NCBI GenBank assembly: GCA_900708905.1
Contig: CAADRB010000006.1
Coordinates: forward strand, 186,001-250,000
Source: Hymenolepis diminuta
Lineage: Eukaryota > Platyhelminthes > Cestoda > Cyclophyllidea > Hymenolepididae
DNA: 64,000 nucleotides
Reading direction: 5' to 3'
The position numbers were made by a program, and so were the translations under genes. Every line of letters starts with the position of its first letter. Within the stretch, counting starts at the first letter, position 1. Shown here piece by piece: positions 27,301-39,355 of the stretch. A model generated the notes under the pieces. That model was not told the origin of the DNA and searched no databases. It was given only the letters and a program-made list of their open reading frames with translations.

Positions 27301-28600
27301 ACGTAACTAATGATCTTAACAGAGTCATTAAATATTTGATAAGATGAATTGATCATTCAAATAATTCGTTTTCATCAGCATCTGATGGAATTTCAAAAAT
27401 ATTTTTTACTAAACTTTACCTGCTAAAATTGACCAGAACTCATTGAAAATCTTGATTACTTATATATATATATATATGGCAACCATTAACTCCAAGTATT
27501 AGAAGGTCACGAATCACAATCCTGAAGTTTCAACACGATTGGCAGAACACATTAAGTGAAAAATATAACATATTCTTTGAGCTTTGAATCAATAAACCAG
27601 GCTGGCTTTCCTTCGAATTGTTCTATAAAAGCAAGTGAATATACTTTTTCCTTATATATTGACCCGATCCACAATATAACACTTCTTGAGCATAATATTA
27701 GCATACTCCAGAGGCTACTGTTAAGACTAACAACAGGCAACCACAGTTTGTAAATGAGAATATCAAGATTTGATGGTATAAAGAAATGCATTTTTCAACG
27801 GTGATCGAAATTTGAGAGAGTGAGAAGAACTAAGTTCAGGGGGATAGAAAAGATAGTTAGTAATGGCAGTGAAACCGTGAGAATCAGGCTTTTGCATCTG
27901 ACCTATAAAAACCCGCAAATTAAGTGAGTCATCTCGTGTCAGAGGCGATGGATTCGATCTACTGCATGCGATTTAGGCACTTGGAGAATGAAATGCAGTG
28001 ATTACACTCGGCTTACGCAAGCATTCGAATTTTAAAAAATTTCATTTGAAAACCATTCATGCCATTTCCTTTAAACTGGCATGTTGCTCAAAAATTGTTT
28101 TGAGAGGCGTTCAAAGGGGAGTAATCCTACGATACTATAACATTAAAATGAAACTTACAGTTCTTTCCTTTTCATTATAGCGAGAGCATATGCTTATCTC
28201 GGAAGTTTACGTCCACATAATAACACCACAGTCCAGTAGTTCACTCAATAGCGAAGATACGTGGAGATCAATGGCGATATGGGCATTTCCCTTCTGTGTT
28301 CTTTTACTCTTCTTAATTGCATTAGTTGCTTGGGCGGCCGCAGTGCGTTGGACTGACTTGCTTTATCATCCGCCCGAGAAACCCAAAATTAAGAAGGATA
28401 AGAAGACGAAAAAAAAAGGAGACGATTTGCCAATGCAAAAAATGGATCAAACCAAGAAATTAGATTACTTGGATTTGGCGTACATCTATGCAGATAGGAG
28501 TATGGAGGTTTACAATTTCAATCAGGAAAATTTTACAAAGGTATATCTTGAGAAACAAGGAGTTCCTTCGAGAAAGGAAAAGGGAGATCTTATTTGGTAA
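15383..28600 (+). CDS. Single-pass Ig-type membrane protein, FAM187-like (3 exons)
   Basis: Exons are 15383-16010, 21616-22055 and 28181-28600, joined in phases 1 and 0, giving 495 aa. Residues 1-22 look like a signal peptide. An Ig-V-like domain follows: Cys44 (DLPCY), Trp70 (LRWVH) and the F-strand motif AGLYAC with Cys134; NAT at 151 is a possible N-glycosylation site. A second module has DCYAD (Cys212), IGWKF (Trp235) and GIWQCWLEG (Cys342). Residues about 388-411 form one membrane segment, followed by a lysine-rich cytoplasmic tail (420-440). The layout, an EWT motif after the first Ig domain and the IWQCW F strand recall the FAM187 family; this assignment is inference. The domain-2 B-strand Cys is not obvious. 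Both introns are huge (5605 and 6125 nt), so an internal exon could be missed. A polyadenylation signal lies just downstream at 28650. Function unknown; probably a surface receptor or adhesion protein. Confidence 0.7.
18565..18735 (-). repeat. tRNA-type SINE copy 2 (Ig gene intron 1)
   Basis: On the minus strand TGACGAGTTGG (18720-18710) fits an RNA polymerase III A box. GGGTTCAGAGTCC (18677-18665) fits a B box about 35 nt later. The tail with GAGCGGAACTGCCAAGCACA, CCGGTTAAG and GGGCTAATAAAAG aligns with copy 1. It lies antisense inside the first intron of the Ig-type gene. Confidence 0.55.
26700..27000 (+). repeat. Pyrimidine-tailed dispersed repeat, copy 1
   Basis: Contains CACCAAGCGCGTTGCTACT, GGCAAGACGTTCGCTTCCTC and a pyrimidine-rich tail (CCACTTTTCCATCTTCC, then GCCTTATCA). 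Related segments occur near 55.8-56.1 kb and 57.6-57.8 kb in the same orientation. It lies in intron 2 of the Ig-type gene. Family unknown. Confidence 0.4.
27461..27477. repeat. TA dinucleotide microsatellite
   Basis: Uninterrupted TA repeat of 17 bases in intron 2 of the Ig-type gene. Confidence 0.8.
27925..27990 (+). repeat. Possible SINE fragment (Ig gene intron 2)
   Basis: GTGAGTCATCTCGTGTCAGA followed by GGATTCGATCTAC resembles the A/B-box half of the SINE copies above. The conserved tail is not seen, so this is tentative. Confidence 0.25.
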
Positions 28601-28649
28601 ACAGAGGAATTCGAATTAAAGACAACAACATTTTTTATTTGCTAGAGAA

Positions 28650-28655
28650 AATAAA
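28650..28655 (+). terminator. Polyadenylation signal of the Ig-type gene
   Basis: AATAAA 50 nt after the TAA stop of the Ig-type membrane protein gene. It fits a short 3' UTR and supports 28600 as the end of the last exon. Confidence 0.5.
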
Positions 28656-31600
28656 ACAAGATGGAGTCGCCGTTGATAAAACCATTTCGATTTATATCAT
28701 TGAAATAGATATGTCCTGATGATTTATACATTTTGCCAAGGAGTTACTAAACTAAGATTACTAATTTAAACAGTTTTCAATGTGATTACGGTTGATCTGA
28801 AATAGAAATAGCTCCAGCTTAAAGCTGTGAATTTGAAATTTAACCTTAAAAAGTGTTAAATTATTTTAAATGATAATCAAATATATCTAGATAATGTGAG
28901 ATCCGTATCGGTTAATATTCAAATGGTTTATGTAATTAAAGCCACATTCAAAAAATGTAGTTAGTCGATAAGTAGAAAATGAAAATAAATGATTTCCAAG
29001 GCTTAGGAGGCAAGGTGGAGAGCAGGACTGCTTGGTCCACAGTGATATTTGAGTTAGCTTATATTCAACCAGTGAGAATAAGCACAGAGCAGCATGAGTA
29101 GGTATTTACTCCTGTTCTCTAAATTGCGAAGTGAAATTAAAAATAGAGTTGTGGTTCTGTTTGCAAAGTGTAAGCAGATCAGATAAATAAGAGCACGTGT
29201 GCTATGAGCACTGGGTTGTGTAGTAGGTGCGAAACAATTAAATTTATGAATAATGAGTTCCACTAAATAAAGACAATTTCAACGCGATCATTTTATTTTC
29301 TGCTTCAGCAGGACCCTCTTTTTTCACTCTGATTAGATACTTTGTTGTTCATGATGCTTTGATCCTTCACATTATAAAAAGTAAGCTTTTTTGCCTTGCC
29401 TTGCGTAATATTCAGGCCTCAAGACAAAAATCCCTTCGAATTACGACGGCATAAATGTAATAACGTTAGGAAGATCTATCGGGTTCACATCGATCGAATA
29501 GATGGAATAAGTCAAGTCAATCATATCGTCAGATCGGTTCGGAGGTGGCACGCAAGCCACTCCAATTTATTAATAAATAAATCAGGTTTATATACAAAAC
29601 ATTTCTTCGTTCGACGTCAGTCATGTCTCGGTGTCGGAGTCTCGGCTTGATGACTGACATCCGTTTAGGTGTCTATCTACAAACACGCAAATGCACAGCG
29701 GGATCGCCTGTGGAGATCTTATCGCTAGTCTGTCATTTCTAATCGCCAGGTGTTGGTAGATATTTGTTAGCTATAGCAATAAGAATGACTGATTTTTTTT
29801 TCTATCGTTGGTTACTGTAATTAGCAATAAAATATGATGTGATCTAATCTGGACGTGTACTCCCTGGTATCTTGTGCATAGTTCCTTATACATTCCCAAT
29901 GTGTTATACATGGATTAAAGTATTAAAAAATTTTGCGCAATAAGATTGTGGGTCTGCTTAAATTGTTAAAACTTGAAGTTCTATTTGAATATAATGATCG
30001 TGATCAACTATTTGATTAAAAAACAATTGTTTAATTCTCTATTACGTCACTATATCAAGTTGCTTACCCAATATCACGAACAGTTTGAACACTTTCGTCA
30101 AGACTGCTTGATCAAATTTCAGGCTGATCAGATACTGTTTTTGTAATCGACTCAAGAACAGAGTAGTTTTCTTTTTCATACAGGCATTTTCCCCTTTCCA
30201 AAACATCTGATCCATTCTTATTAATAATGTGTGTTACTGAAGTTGAAATGAGCGCCTCAAGACTATCATATGAAATTAAATATTCTTTACGTCCATTTTA
30301 TCTAAAGGACGCATCAAAGATGATTTTTACAAGTGGATGCATAGCTCTCAATAAAACTGTTATTGAAAGGAGCCAGCAGTTAAATGCGGAGATTTAGTGA
30401 AAACTTTGAAAATAGAGATGTATAAATAGCTTCAATTACTGGTTTTGACGTCTTTCCTTAAAGTCCTTCATACATTAAGTTGAAGATACACTTTGAAGGA
30501 AAATGAAATTTCGATGTATGTTGGTTATACCTCGGGCATTCGTGCTTTTAGTTGTAATAACATAATTCTTAGGCAATTTCGAATTTCTGATAGCGGAAGA
30601 AAGCGAACACATAGAATTAACCATTTTAAACGATTATGTATTGGCACCTTTACAATTTTTATAGTTATAATAAACGATTTATGGCTAGCAAAAATTCAAT
30701 TCAATTTAGATTAGCTCAAAAAATCGGCTCCATCCGTTATCGTTGTTCTTATTAGAGGGGGATAAAACGGATTATTTAATACTGTAATTTAAACGCACTG
30801 TTGTCGTCATGGTTTTAACCCTGCCGGTGACATTCGTCCTACTGAATTGCCTTGACATAAGAGCATGAGAACAGAGACAGTACTGAGAAATTGATAAAAA
30901 TTGCCAGGAAATGAGGCTCATAGTTACACAAATGGATTTTATATACATACTTAAAGTGGAAATGAATGATTTGGTGATAGCAGTTAGTCTGGTCTTGAAT
31001 ACTAGCCTTCAGCACTATCAGCGATTCCCTTGCATTCATCAAGGTTGATAAATACGGTGCAAATTATAGGAACCGCAAAGCCATAAATTGTAACTAGATG
31101 GTGTATATTTTGATTTGCTTGAATACATAGTAGACTCCATCAGTATGCATCTTTTAACACTTTCAATGCTCTATTCCTTGTTTGTATATGCTTATATCCT
31201 TTAGTCGATTAATCTTTTACTGATGAATTCCTGTCTACATAGTTCATCGATGAATTATTTTGCCTATTGCACTCATTCAGGGTTCAAACTGTAGTTTAGG
31301 ATCCGGAAAGGTGTTATTTAGTTTTATTAGCGATTTTTGTACAAAAGATTATGTAACCTTATTTACAGGCAACGCAAACATTGGTTCACAGAGAAAAATA
31401 TAATAACCGTAAGACAGTAATAAATTACAAGTAAGAAGTACGATCTACATGAATATCTCTGAGGATTATATGTTTATATAACGGCAGTAATCAATCGATC
31501 AGTGCTTTGACACAATTATTATCATCGGGTGAAAATGAGAATAGGAAAAGGATAAGTTCTCTTTAAATGTAAATATTTATTTATAGACAGAACTCATCTT

Positions 31601-32826
31601 GAATAAACTCTAACGAAATCTATTATTGTTAAAATGTACTTTTTACTATCCACTAGCTGTTCTCGGTTATTTGCTGGAGATCAACATGGTTTCACTAACC
31701 ACTCCATTTAATCAGCGGGTCCGAATAAGCTCTTAACACTCTTGAACTAAAAATTATGAGAGTTGAAATACAAAGACGTGAGGCATTGAACTATACTAAT
31801 TAACAAAAATTAGAAAACCTGATGGACTTAATGAAGTATGACTCAGACTTTATTCCCAGACTTTACTCCAACTCCCACTCAGCCTACTCACATCATTGAA
31901 CATATTTGTTGCTCTTCTGATAATATGCGCTCTCAAGATTAAAAATAAGGTTGTTCTCAACGATGGATAATAATTACCGGAAAATGAATAGGAATATGTA
32001 TCATTATATCAAATGCTCATTTCAATGCGCAACTCAGCGCTGCCCAAATTGTCAGATGATAATTTTTATTGATTCTTCCCCAGACTAATAAAGGACGCAA
32101 AACATTCAGCTGCACTTTAATTTGACCACCTTATCGCAGCCCAATTACGTACCCCTTCTAACTCCTGGTTTCTCTTCCGACTTCTTCATCATCTCCCTTC
32201 TCATTCCTCTACATGGTCCTACCTCAAAATTTGTCATCTCTTTTGAAATAGGCTGGCCTCCATCTCCCACTTATTCTTTACGGTGGTTCAATTTACCCGA
32301 TTATCTCTAATGAATTCATGGCCTTCCAAACTGAGAAAGATTGTTATTTCTGTAAAATGTTGTCGATATTCTAAATTGATTTCACTAGCGAAATTTGAGC
32401 TACTTTAAATCAGTATGTAAATTGGAGGTCATAAAGTTTCGGTTTTATCTTCACATTCAAGCAGTCTCCTTGAATATGAAATAGTTGTAGTATCATTTCT
32501 ATAATAATAAGATATTAAACATTAAATACACTGCTATGACTGAACGATTTTTATAGCTCAAGATATCTTAACTCAAATCAAGGAGTTCATTTCGTTATTT
32601 TCGACCCAATGTCTATGGGAGATTAAAAAAATCTAATGCCGCCTCTGCGTCTGAAAAGCCTTAAATAAATAAAGTTTTGGTTCATCTAATTACGAAGGCC
32701 TCGCATCAAAATGGTTCTCATGGAATAGAGGCTCTCTCTTGATAAGAGTGTCAAACGTGAAGGTATTTTACATCAAACTTTGTCACGGAGATTATAGACA
32801 GATCAAAGGAAGAATACCGAATACAC
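28656..32826. other. Intergenic region, Ig-type gene / ATP1B
   Basis: About 4.2 kb between two converging genes. It contains LTR-like copy A (29450-29745). The pyrimidine-rich patch at 32120-32310 has an open frame but no recognisable product. Nothing else seen. Confidence 0.4.
29450..29745 (-). repeat. LTR/TRIM-like dispersed repeat, copy A
   Basis: On the minus strand it starts GCGATTAGAAATGA and runs about 300 bp. It aligns over its whole length with the copy at 47388-47695. Shared blocks include CGATAAGATCTCCAC, GAGACATGACTGACG, the TATA-like TGTATATAAAC, GCCACCTCCGAAC and ATTGACTTGACTTAT. A TATA-like box followed by AATAAA within about 25 nt resembles a compact LTR. The open frame across it on the plus strand is not a gene. 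Confidence 0.6.
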
Positions 32827-34405
32827 TCAATCAATAATAATTTCGAAGTTCAAAGGTGCAGTGGCTGTTTTTAGATTGTGAAGGCGACAAGTTAGAAAGA
32901 AGAGACTATTTCGTTTCACTTGTTTAATTTGAACCGCGACAACAGGTGGTCGGTACGCATATTGAATTATGTATGGAAAATAGAGATTGTCAAAATATCC
33001 GCTAAAAGAAATATTAAAAGCATTTTAGTAAATAATTAAACAGGAAAAGAAAACAAATTAAAAATTTTCTTACTAAACAACACCGTCAATAGTCACATTT
33101 GGATAGTAATGTAATGTTCCAACGTCCTCAAACTCTGAATCATACTATAAAACAAATTACTCATGAAAACTACATACAATATAAAATTTAAGTTATAATA
33201 AAGAATTATATCGTATTATCTCCATTGAACTTATGAAGACATAAATTTATAAAATTATTAAAATTATTACAAATCAGGTCAACTTTACAGTAAGGGCGAA
33301 ATTTATTCAATCAATTTACCCTTCCATAGCAACGAACAAGGGGATTTTTGCTCATTGTGGTATTTTGAATATCGGGCAACCAGCCATAAATCTAAACAGG
33401 TAATAATTTTGAGTAAAAAAATGTTCCTGGGTTGTAGAAACCAAAAGTACCAGACCAGAGGAAAAACTGAACAAATAAATATCTAAACTTACTCATTCTT
33501 GACGGGAGCTAATGAAATAATGAAGGAGATAATAAAAACTGCAATTTGGGCAATTTAGACATGAAAATTGAGTAAAGATGAATAAATTATTCATCAATAA
33601 ACTGAAATTAAACTATAATCACATAAAAAGATGAAGAAAATTTCTGTTATTGTTCATTTTGTTTCTTTGGGTCGATTATTTTAAGCCACAAGCTTACCTT
33701 ATTTATTTTTAGAATTATACAGGGTTCACTTCTGTCATATCCGAAATTATTTTCCTTCACACAGGACTCAAGAACGATCGGATAAAATTTGCAGACAAAC
33801 AAAGGACTGTCGGGGGTCTTGATGCCATTTTCACAAGTCGAAAATCCATCCTGAGGTCGAATATTAACTTCCTCATAAAGGGCAAAAAAGGTCCGAAGAT
33901 TTTGAACATATGGCATATAGGATTGTGGATTCGAGGACTCGTAAGCAATTATTGAGGTCAGAAAATTAATATTTGGGCGATGGCTAAGACCTTTGAATGT
34001 GAATAAGGTATTAAATCATAATCAAATGTTGTAACCATAAATGGTTTTAAATCAAACTTGCCAGGTGCAAGATTAAGTAAACTTTGTTGTCCGGTAAGAT
34101 ATGGTTGATCTTCACTAATAATTAATTGCAGCACAATCATAAGAAGACCAGTCATAAACCCAAAGAGGAGTACATACAAACAGGCGAGATAAAAGAGAAA
34201 GCAAGCTAACAATAATTATTAATGCGAAATTACCAGTTCTTTCATAAAACTGATCATCAAAATAAGGTGTTCGAAAATTTTTCAATGTACTCTGTTTTTG
34301 GATATGTTTTATTTTGTCAGGAGATCCGTTAGTAGATAATAATGATGCATGCTCTGCAGTGAGATTTTGCAAGAATTTTTTCTCACGTATTTTTTTCTCA
34401 GCCAT
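32827..34405 (-). CDS. ATP1B: Na+/K+-ATPase beta subunit
   Basis: Six exons (minus strand): 34405-34234, 34205-33991, 33937-33698, 33391-33320, 33144-33074 and 33001-32827, giving 314 aa, a normal length for the family. It is a type II membrane glycoprotein that escorts the pump alpha subunit to the plasma membrane and stabilises it. The cytoplasmic N-terminus is lysine-rich; the membrane segment is about 58-87. All six ectodomain cysteines that form the family's three disulfides are present: 164/178, 188/202 and 230/295. Other signatures are SEPCIILKINK, IYGWLPD, YYPN and the C-terminal FEIIID. Possible N-glycosylation sites are N219 (NTT) and N249 (NVT). The 28-nt first intron is needed to keep frame; intron 2 uses a weak GTCTTA donor. 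Introns are 28, 53, 306, 175 and 72 nt. Paralogue number cannot be told. Confidence 0.95.
34206..34233 (-). other. 28-nt intron in the ATPase beta gene
   Basis: GTAATT...GTTAG, 28 nt, phase 1. Its removal joins the N-terminal cytoplasmic exon (ending ERT) to the membrane-segment exon in frame. Without removal the frame shifts and the membrane segment is lost. It is the shortest intron in the window. Confidence 0.8.
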
Positions 34406-35714
34406 TTATTTAATACAACTTATAAATAATCCTTAGAGCTTAAGAGCATCAAAATATTTCTAAGAAATTACACTAAACCGAGAACTTCAACGGTATATTA
34501 TTTTAAGAATTATTTATAATGAGCGGTATTTATTGACCTCAAATGATAGTAATGTTATTTCATATAACCTTAAAAGTGACATAATTTTCAAATATACTTA
34601 TGAGCCTTTAAAATAAGGATCGTAAATAATTAAAATAAGATTATTTTAATTTAATTTAGATAATTGTTTCCGGTGATAAGTAATAAATAAATGGTAAATC
34701 GTGCAAATTCATCATAATAGTTGGTGTCCATATATAATGGTCTACAGCAATAGTTTATACTTATATATATATATTTTTATATTTATATGTAGCTGTATAT
34801 CTAAACATAGTTTTTAATCTACTGAGAAGATATCTATTAAAGCGCATTTTTTGAAAATAATTCAATATCTATCTTCAAATTATCATTATTCAGACATTTT
34901 CAAATACGCATTTGTGTAGCGGAGTTACATTCTTTCCTTTATTTTTATTTTAGCAATTAGGAAAGCTTTTTAGGGTAACTGCAGCAGGTCTCCTAAGTAA
35001 CTCTTTAAAAGCATTATTTAAAATCAAAATTATAACAATTTCGCGTGATCTAGTGTAGAATACTTTACCCGGTGTAGATAAAAATAAATTTTATTGATCT
35101 ATAGACTTGTGGCAAAATTGCTCATCCATATAAGTATGATACTATAAAAAAAATGAAATGATCTATATTCACTCTCTCTCTACTTAGTTTAAATAATGTC
35201 AAACTTAAAATTGAATTAACCCTCATAAAAGAGTGAAATAACATCATTTCTCTACTATTTTGGTGCTTTATAGTTTCAGAAGTATCATAATCATTAGTTG
35301 TTTCTTCTTAAGCGAAACTAAAAACCTCACTGCTTTAATTCATTAATTGTACTTATTTATATAATACGATGATGGTAACAATGTCAGTTTATTAAAATTA
35401 AATGAATGCCAGAAATAATGAACAATTTATTGGATTAATGTATGAATAAATTAGTAATTAGTGCAATACATTTGGCATTTCATCAAACTACATTACCCAA
35501 TCAAAATTTACTTCGTTTATTAAAGGAGTTCAGTTAGTGTTATAGTGTGTGGTTGGCGTTTTTATAATTTTTTATTTTACGTGCAGGTGTTCTATTTTGT
35601 TGTAGTTTACTGCATCGATCATATGTTTTTGCATACTTCATTTCGTTATTCCGATATTATTATAATGCTTCAGGATATTTAAGGATTCCTTCAACGGTGT
35701 CATATTTTTTTCAG
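34406..35714. other. Divergent intergenic region, ATP1B / SGTA
   Basis: About 1.3 kb of strongly AT-rich DNA between the start codons of two divergent genes. It includes a short TA run near 34761-34774. It presumably holds both promoters, but I see no convincing TATA/Inr arrangement and no open reading frame of interest. Confidence 0.4.
35697..35714 (+). promoter_or_regulatory. Splice acceptor abutting the SGTA start codon
   Basis: A run of T followed by CAG lies immediately before the ATG at 35715 (TTTTTTTCAG|ATG). It is a strong 3' splice site with no 5' leader after it. It is either a spliced-leader trans-splice acceptor or the end of a 5' UTR intron. Flatworms are known to trans-splice, which makes the first option plausible. 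Confidence 0.55.
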
Positions 35715-38700
35715 ATGAGTTCTGAAACAAAGCGAAAGCTTTGTCAGAGTATCGCAGCATTCCTTAAGAACGAATGTTCTAGTGGTCTACACTCAGTGGA
35801 TGTCACAGAGAGTTTAGAAGTTGCGAGACAGTGCATTGAGAGTGCTTTCGATGTATCCGGTGATTCGAAATCTGAGGTCGATTTGCTTGCATTAGTCGGA
35901 AAACAAATAGTAGAGTTTACTTCCACTTTGGTTAATTTCATTCCTTCAGACTTCTAGACCAACTGTTAGGCAAGTTACTCCAGAAGAAAAGGCTAAAGCG
36001 GAAAGTCTTAAAACTCAGGGGAATTCCTTTGTATCCGCCGAAAAGTTCCAAGAAGCGCTCGAATGTTACAACAAGGCTGTCGCTCTGGATCCATACAATG
36101 CTATCTACTATTGTAATAGGTATGATATAATTTCTATTTTTTGGTGTTGATGTTTTATCTCTATTTAGGGCTGCAGCTAATCACCGTTTGTTAAAGTATA
36201 GTGAAGCAATTTCGGATTGTGAGAAGGCGTTAGAAATTGATTCGTCTTATAGCAAGGCCTATTCAAGAATGGGGTTAGCGTGTGTTCATTTTAGGGGTTT
36301 ATTGAGATCAATACTTACTGATTTTTGTTTTGTTTAGAAACACATTTTGTAGCATGGGTAACTACAGCAAGTCTGTTGAGGCCTACAGGAAAGCCGTAGC
36401 TCTTGATCCGAACAATGAGAACTTTAAACAAAATCTGGAGATAGCAGAGACGAAATTGAAGGAAAGTCAACAATCGTCAATTGGTGCCTCTTCTGGTCCT
36501 AATTTTGTTGGACTAGATCTTGGCTCTTTGCTTAGCAATCCGGTGATGCGAAATATGGCCCAGCGTTTGATGACTGATCCTCAAATGCAAACAACGTAAG
36601 TTCATTTGCATAGAATTTCGGGGTTCAGTTCAGATTACTTAATTCCACCTTTCTGATATATGCGGTATAGGTTAATACTCTAAGTGATTTCTTATATCTG
36701 TTGTAGGTTTATTTCCAACCTATTCATTATATATAATTGACATTATGATTAACACAAACTACTTGCCTTTGATTTTCTAGTGTAACCAGTATGATGCAAA
36801 ACCTTCTCGGTGGTGGCTCTGCTCCTGCGGCACCAAATGCAAATTCCGAACAAAGTAACACAGATTCAACTGCTCCCGTTATGGATGATCTCCTCCGATA
36901 GTACGTTCATTTTTTCTAATTTTAATACCTTGATAGTTTGAGTCGAACTTTTCAGAAGCTTGATCTGAAATTCTAGATTGGTTAACTGTATTTGCTGTTG
37001 TTTAATTAGGTTATGTAGCTTGATTATCATGCTGAGTTTCTTAAATTTTCCTTCATAGCACTTTTACTGTATTTAATATTTGTATAAGTTTTTTTTCTTT
37101 ACTCAAATTCATTTTACCAGATTTTCTGTCTGATAATAAATTTTGTGACAATTTGATCGAACCTTTTAAAGTTTGTGCCTAAAATTCTAGAACTTCTGAC
37201 CTAAATCTTTTTATTAAATGGGAGTTTCAGCGTTTCATTAAGTACAATGTATAAACAAAATATAAAATGGTTTAATTTATTTTCTTTTGGATTTAGATAG
37301 CTCTGTTTGAATTATTTTTGTCATTAGGTAATGTTACTGTGTAAGAAAAGTGACTTGTTATTAATAATAACAAAATCTGAACAGGTCGACAGGAATGAGT
37401 GAGTTTTATTGAATTGTTTTAAATTAATCGGTCGGAATTCGAGATGAGTTGTCAGTCTGTTACTGTTCATAATTGACTTAAATTAATCAATCAATTTCGG
37501 CTGAGCCTTAAGTTATGTATCTGATCCCGCTTTTTGAGTATCCATATTTTAATCTAACATTGCTTTGATGATTATGGAACGTTTAACCTAAATAGTTGAA
37601 TACGTTAATTTATTGATTTCAACTTTAATTCGTAGCAAAAAAAAACCATTTATTGATTCCCTATTAACTGTTTGACCCATATTTGTCGTTCGTCTTAATT
37701 GACGTTAACATCAGGCTCCGGGTCAATAACGTCTTATCATATTCAGTTAAAGATCGACCTAAATATGATTGGTTACTGAAAGTAGCAGGTAATTTGAATG
37801 ACTTCTCAAAATGTCACTCTCTGGTCAACCAACACATCGGGTTACAGCGTAGAACCTGCAGTTCCACGCGTCATTGTCTTCACATCACCTCTGGTTCTCA
37901 CTGTCTTGTTGTCTCGTTGCTTCTGTTCATCAGTCAAGCCTTCAATTAACTACATCTGTTTTCCCTCATACTTAGTCCTCTACAGATCATTTCAGAAGCA
38001 TATGTACGAATTGGGGTAAAGAAATACCATTCAGTGATCAAAGTGAAAGATTTTATAATATAGGCCCGAGTTGGTTAAGATTTAACAAATTGGCTTTCGT
38101 ATGAAACCTCGTGTTAAGCATGTTCTTATGGTCCTTTTTTAAAGAATAATTGATCTTTAAAGTAAGAAGTTTCTTCTAAATCTGTTTTTTGTAAATATCT
38201 CCCTTTACATTATAACAGTTGTTGAATTTCTTTTGATAAATCAGAATACTCTATTGCTTAATAGTGGAACATCAACGGTCTTTGCCTTTTTTCTGGCATT
38301 ACTCACTTTTCTGCACTTTCTATTGACATTATTTACAAATCTAAAATCTTCGAACTTAGTCCATTATGTCAGAAAATTTTAAACTGTAAGTATTGATTGT
38401 TTTGTTTATCATTTCGTATTCTCGAAGACAATGGAATGTGAAAATGTTGCCCTCTTTGTAAATCCTGTGTCGCTTTACGGCTAATTCAACCAATCTTTTT
38501 TTTCACAACAATTAAACTTTTCTTCCATATCTCTTCATTTCTTTTTATAGTCCTGCTGCCATTTTTCTCTCCCTCTTAGATAATTTTTTATTTGTTAATT
38601 TTGTAGTTAGTTTACGGTTTTTGATTGCAGCGTTCGCAAAGGAATTATCTCAAGTTTTTTCCCTTGACTTGTTTTACATTTTTCTCGTTAATTGTACTTA

Positions 38701-39308
38701 TAGGACTTATTATTATTGTGCATTTATCCCTTAATAGTTAAGAACAATTTGTTGTTACTGGCTATTAATGTAAAACCTATATATTTAAATAATTTTTGTA
38801 ATAAACCTTAGTTGACTTTGGGTTATGTAGCAATATACGGCTATACCATAAAAGCTATATAGATAGAATGTAAATGTCTTTTAGTGTACTCCAATTTACT
38901 TGTGAAATGAAATAATAAAATACTTTAAATATCAGTCATTTCCAGTAAGATAATAGTAAATTGTCCGATTTGATATTATTCATCATGCTGTTCAAAATTC
39001 TCAGAAAGTAATTGTGGTAATTGAATACCTGACAGTTCTGCGGTGTGTTTCCGCGCATTAGTCAATAATTGTGGAAGAAGTAACTAGGAGTTATTGAATA
39101 AGTAAAGTTAATGAAAACGTGTTTTAAACTTTTCTGTAAAGATTTTTCTAGTTTATATTAATTTTCTCTCAGTGGCCAGCAGTTCGCGCAGCAAATGCAA
39201 CAAACTAATCCCGATCTCGTGAACACTTTGCGACAACAAATGCAGAACTTGAGCGGTGGCCAACAGCAACAACCTAACGGCAGTGAACCAAGACCTCCGA
39301 ATTCCTAA
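35715..39308 (+). CDS. SGTA: Small glutamine-rich TPR co-chaperone SGTA
   Basis: Six exons: 35715-35909, 35950-36119, 36169-36273, 36338-36595, 36781-36900 and 39173-39308, giving 327 aa (human about 313). In other animals SGTA captures tail-anchored and mislocalised membrane proteins in the cytosol, hands them to the BAG6/GET machinery and binds Hsp70/Hsp90. Residues 1-65 form the N-terminal dimerisation domain ([14 protein letters not shown]). Three TPRs follow, about 77-178, with the typical [14 protein letters not shown] and SKAYSRMG. A region with [14 protein letters not shown] and DPQMQ comes next, then the C-terminal Q-rich tail ([15 protein letters not shown]) that binds hydrophobic segments. 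The third TPR matches the human length only if the GTTAGC donor at 36274 is used. Introns grow from 5' to 3': 40, 49, 64, 185 and 2272 nt. Divergent from ATP1B, convergent with the coiled-coil gene. Confidence 0.95.
35910..35949 (+). other. 40-nt first intron of SGTA
   Basis: GTAGAG...CTTCAG, 40 nt, phase 0. Read-through meets a TAG stop at the exon 2 border, whereas splicing continues directly into the linker before TPR1. It belongs to the set of tiny 5'-proximal introns in this window. Confidence 0.8.
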
Positions 39309-39349
39309 TTTCCGCAGAGAAAGAATAAGACCTGTTTTGTTAAAATACT

Positions 39350-39355
39350 AATAAA
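39350..39355 (+). terminator. SGTA polyadenylation signal
   Basis: AATAAA 41 nt after the SGTA stop codon. It implies a very short 3' UTR. Confidence 0.6.

Noticed and set aside
29396..29650. 84-codon open frame on the plus strand
   Set aside because: It overlaps the LTR-like repeat in antisense and is not kept in the other copies.
32122..32310. 62-codon Pro/Leu-rich plus-strand frame
   Set aside because: Pyrimidine-rich sequence with no supporting exons or family match.
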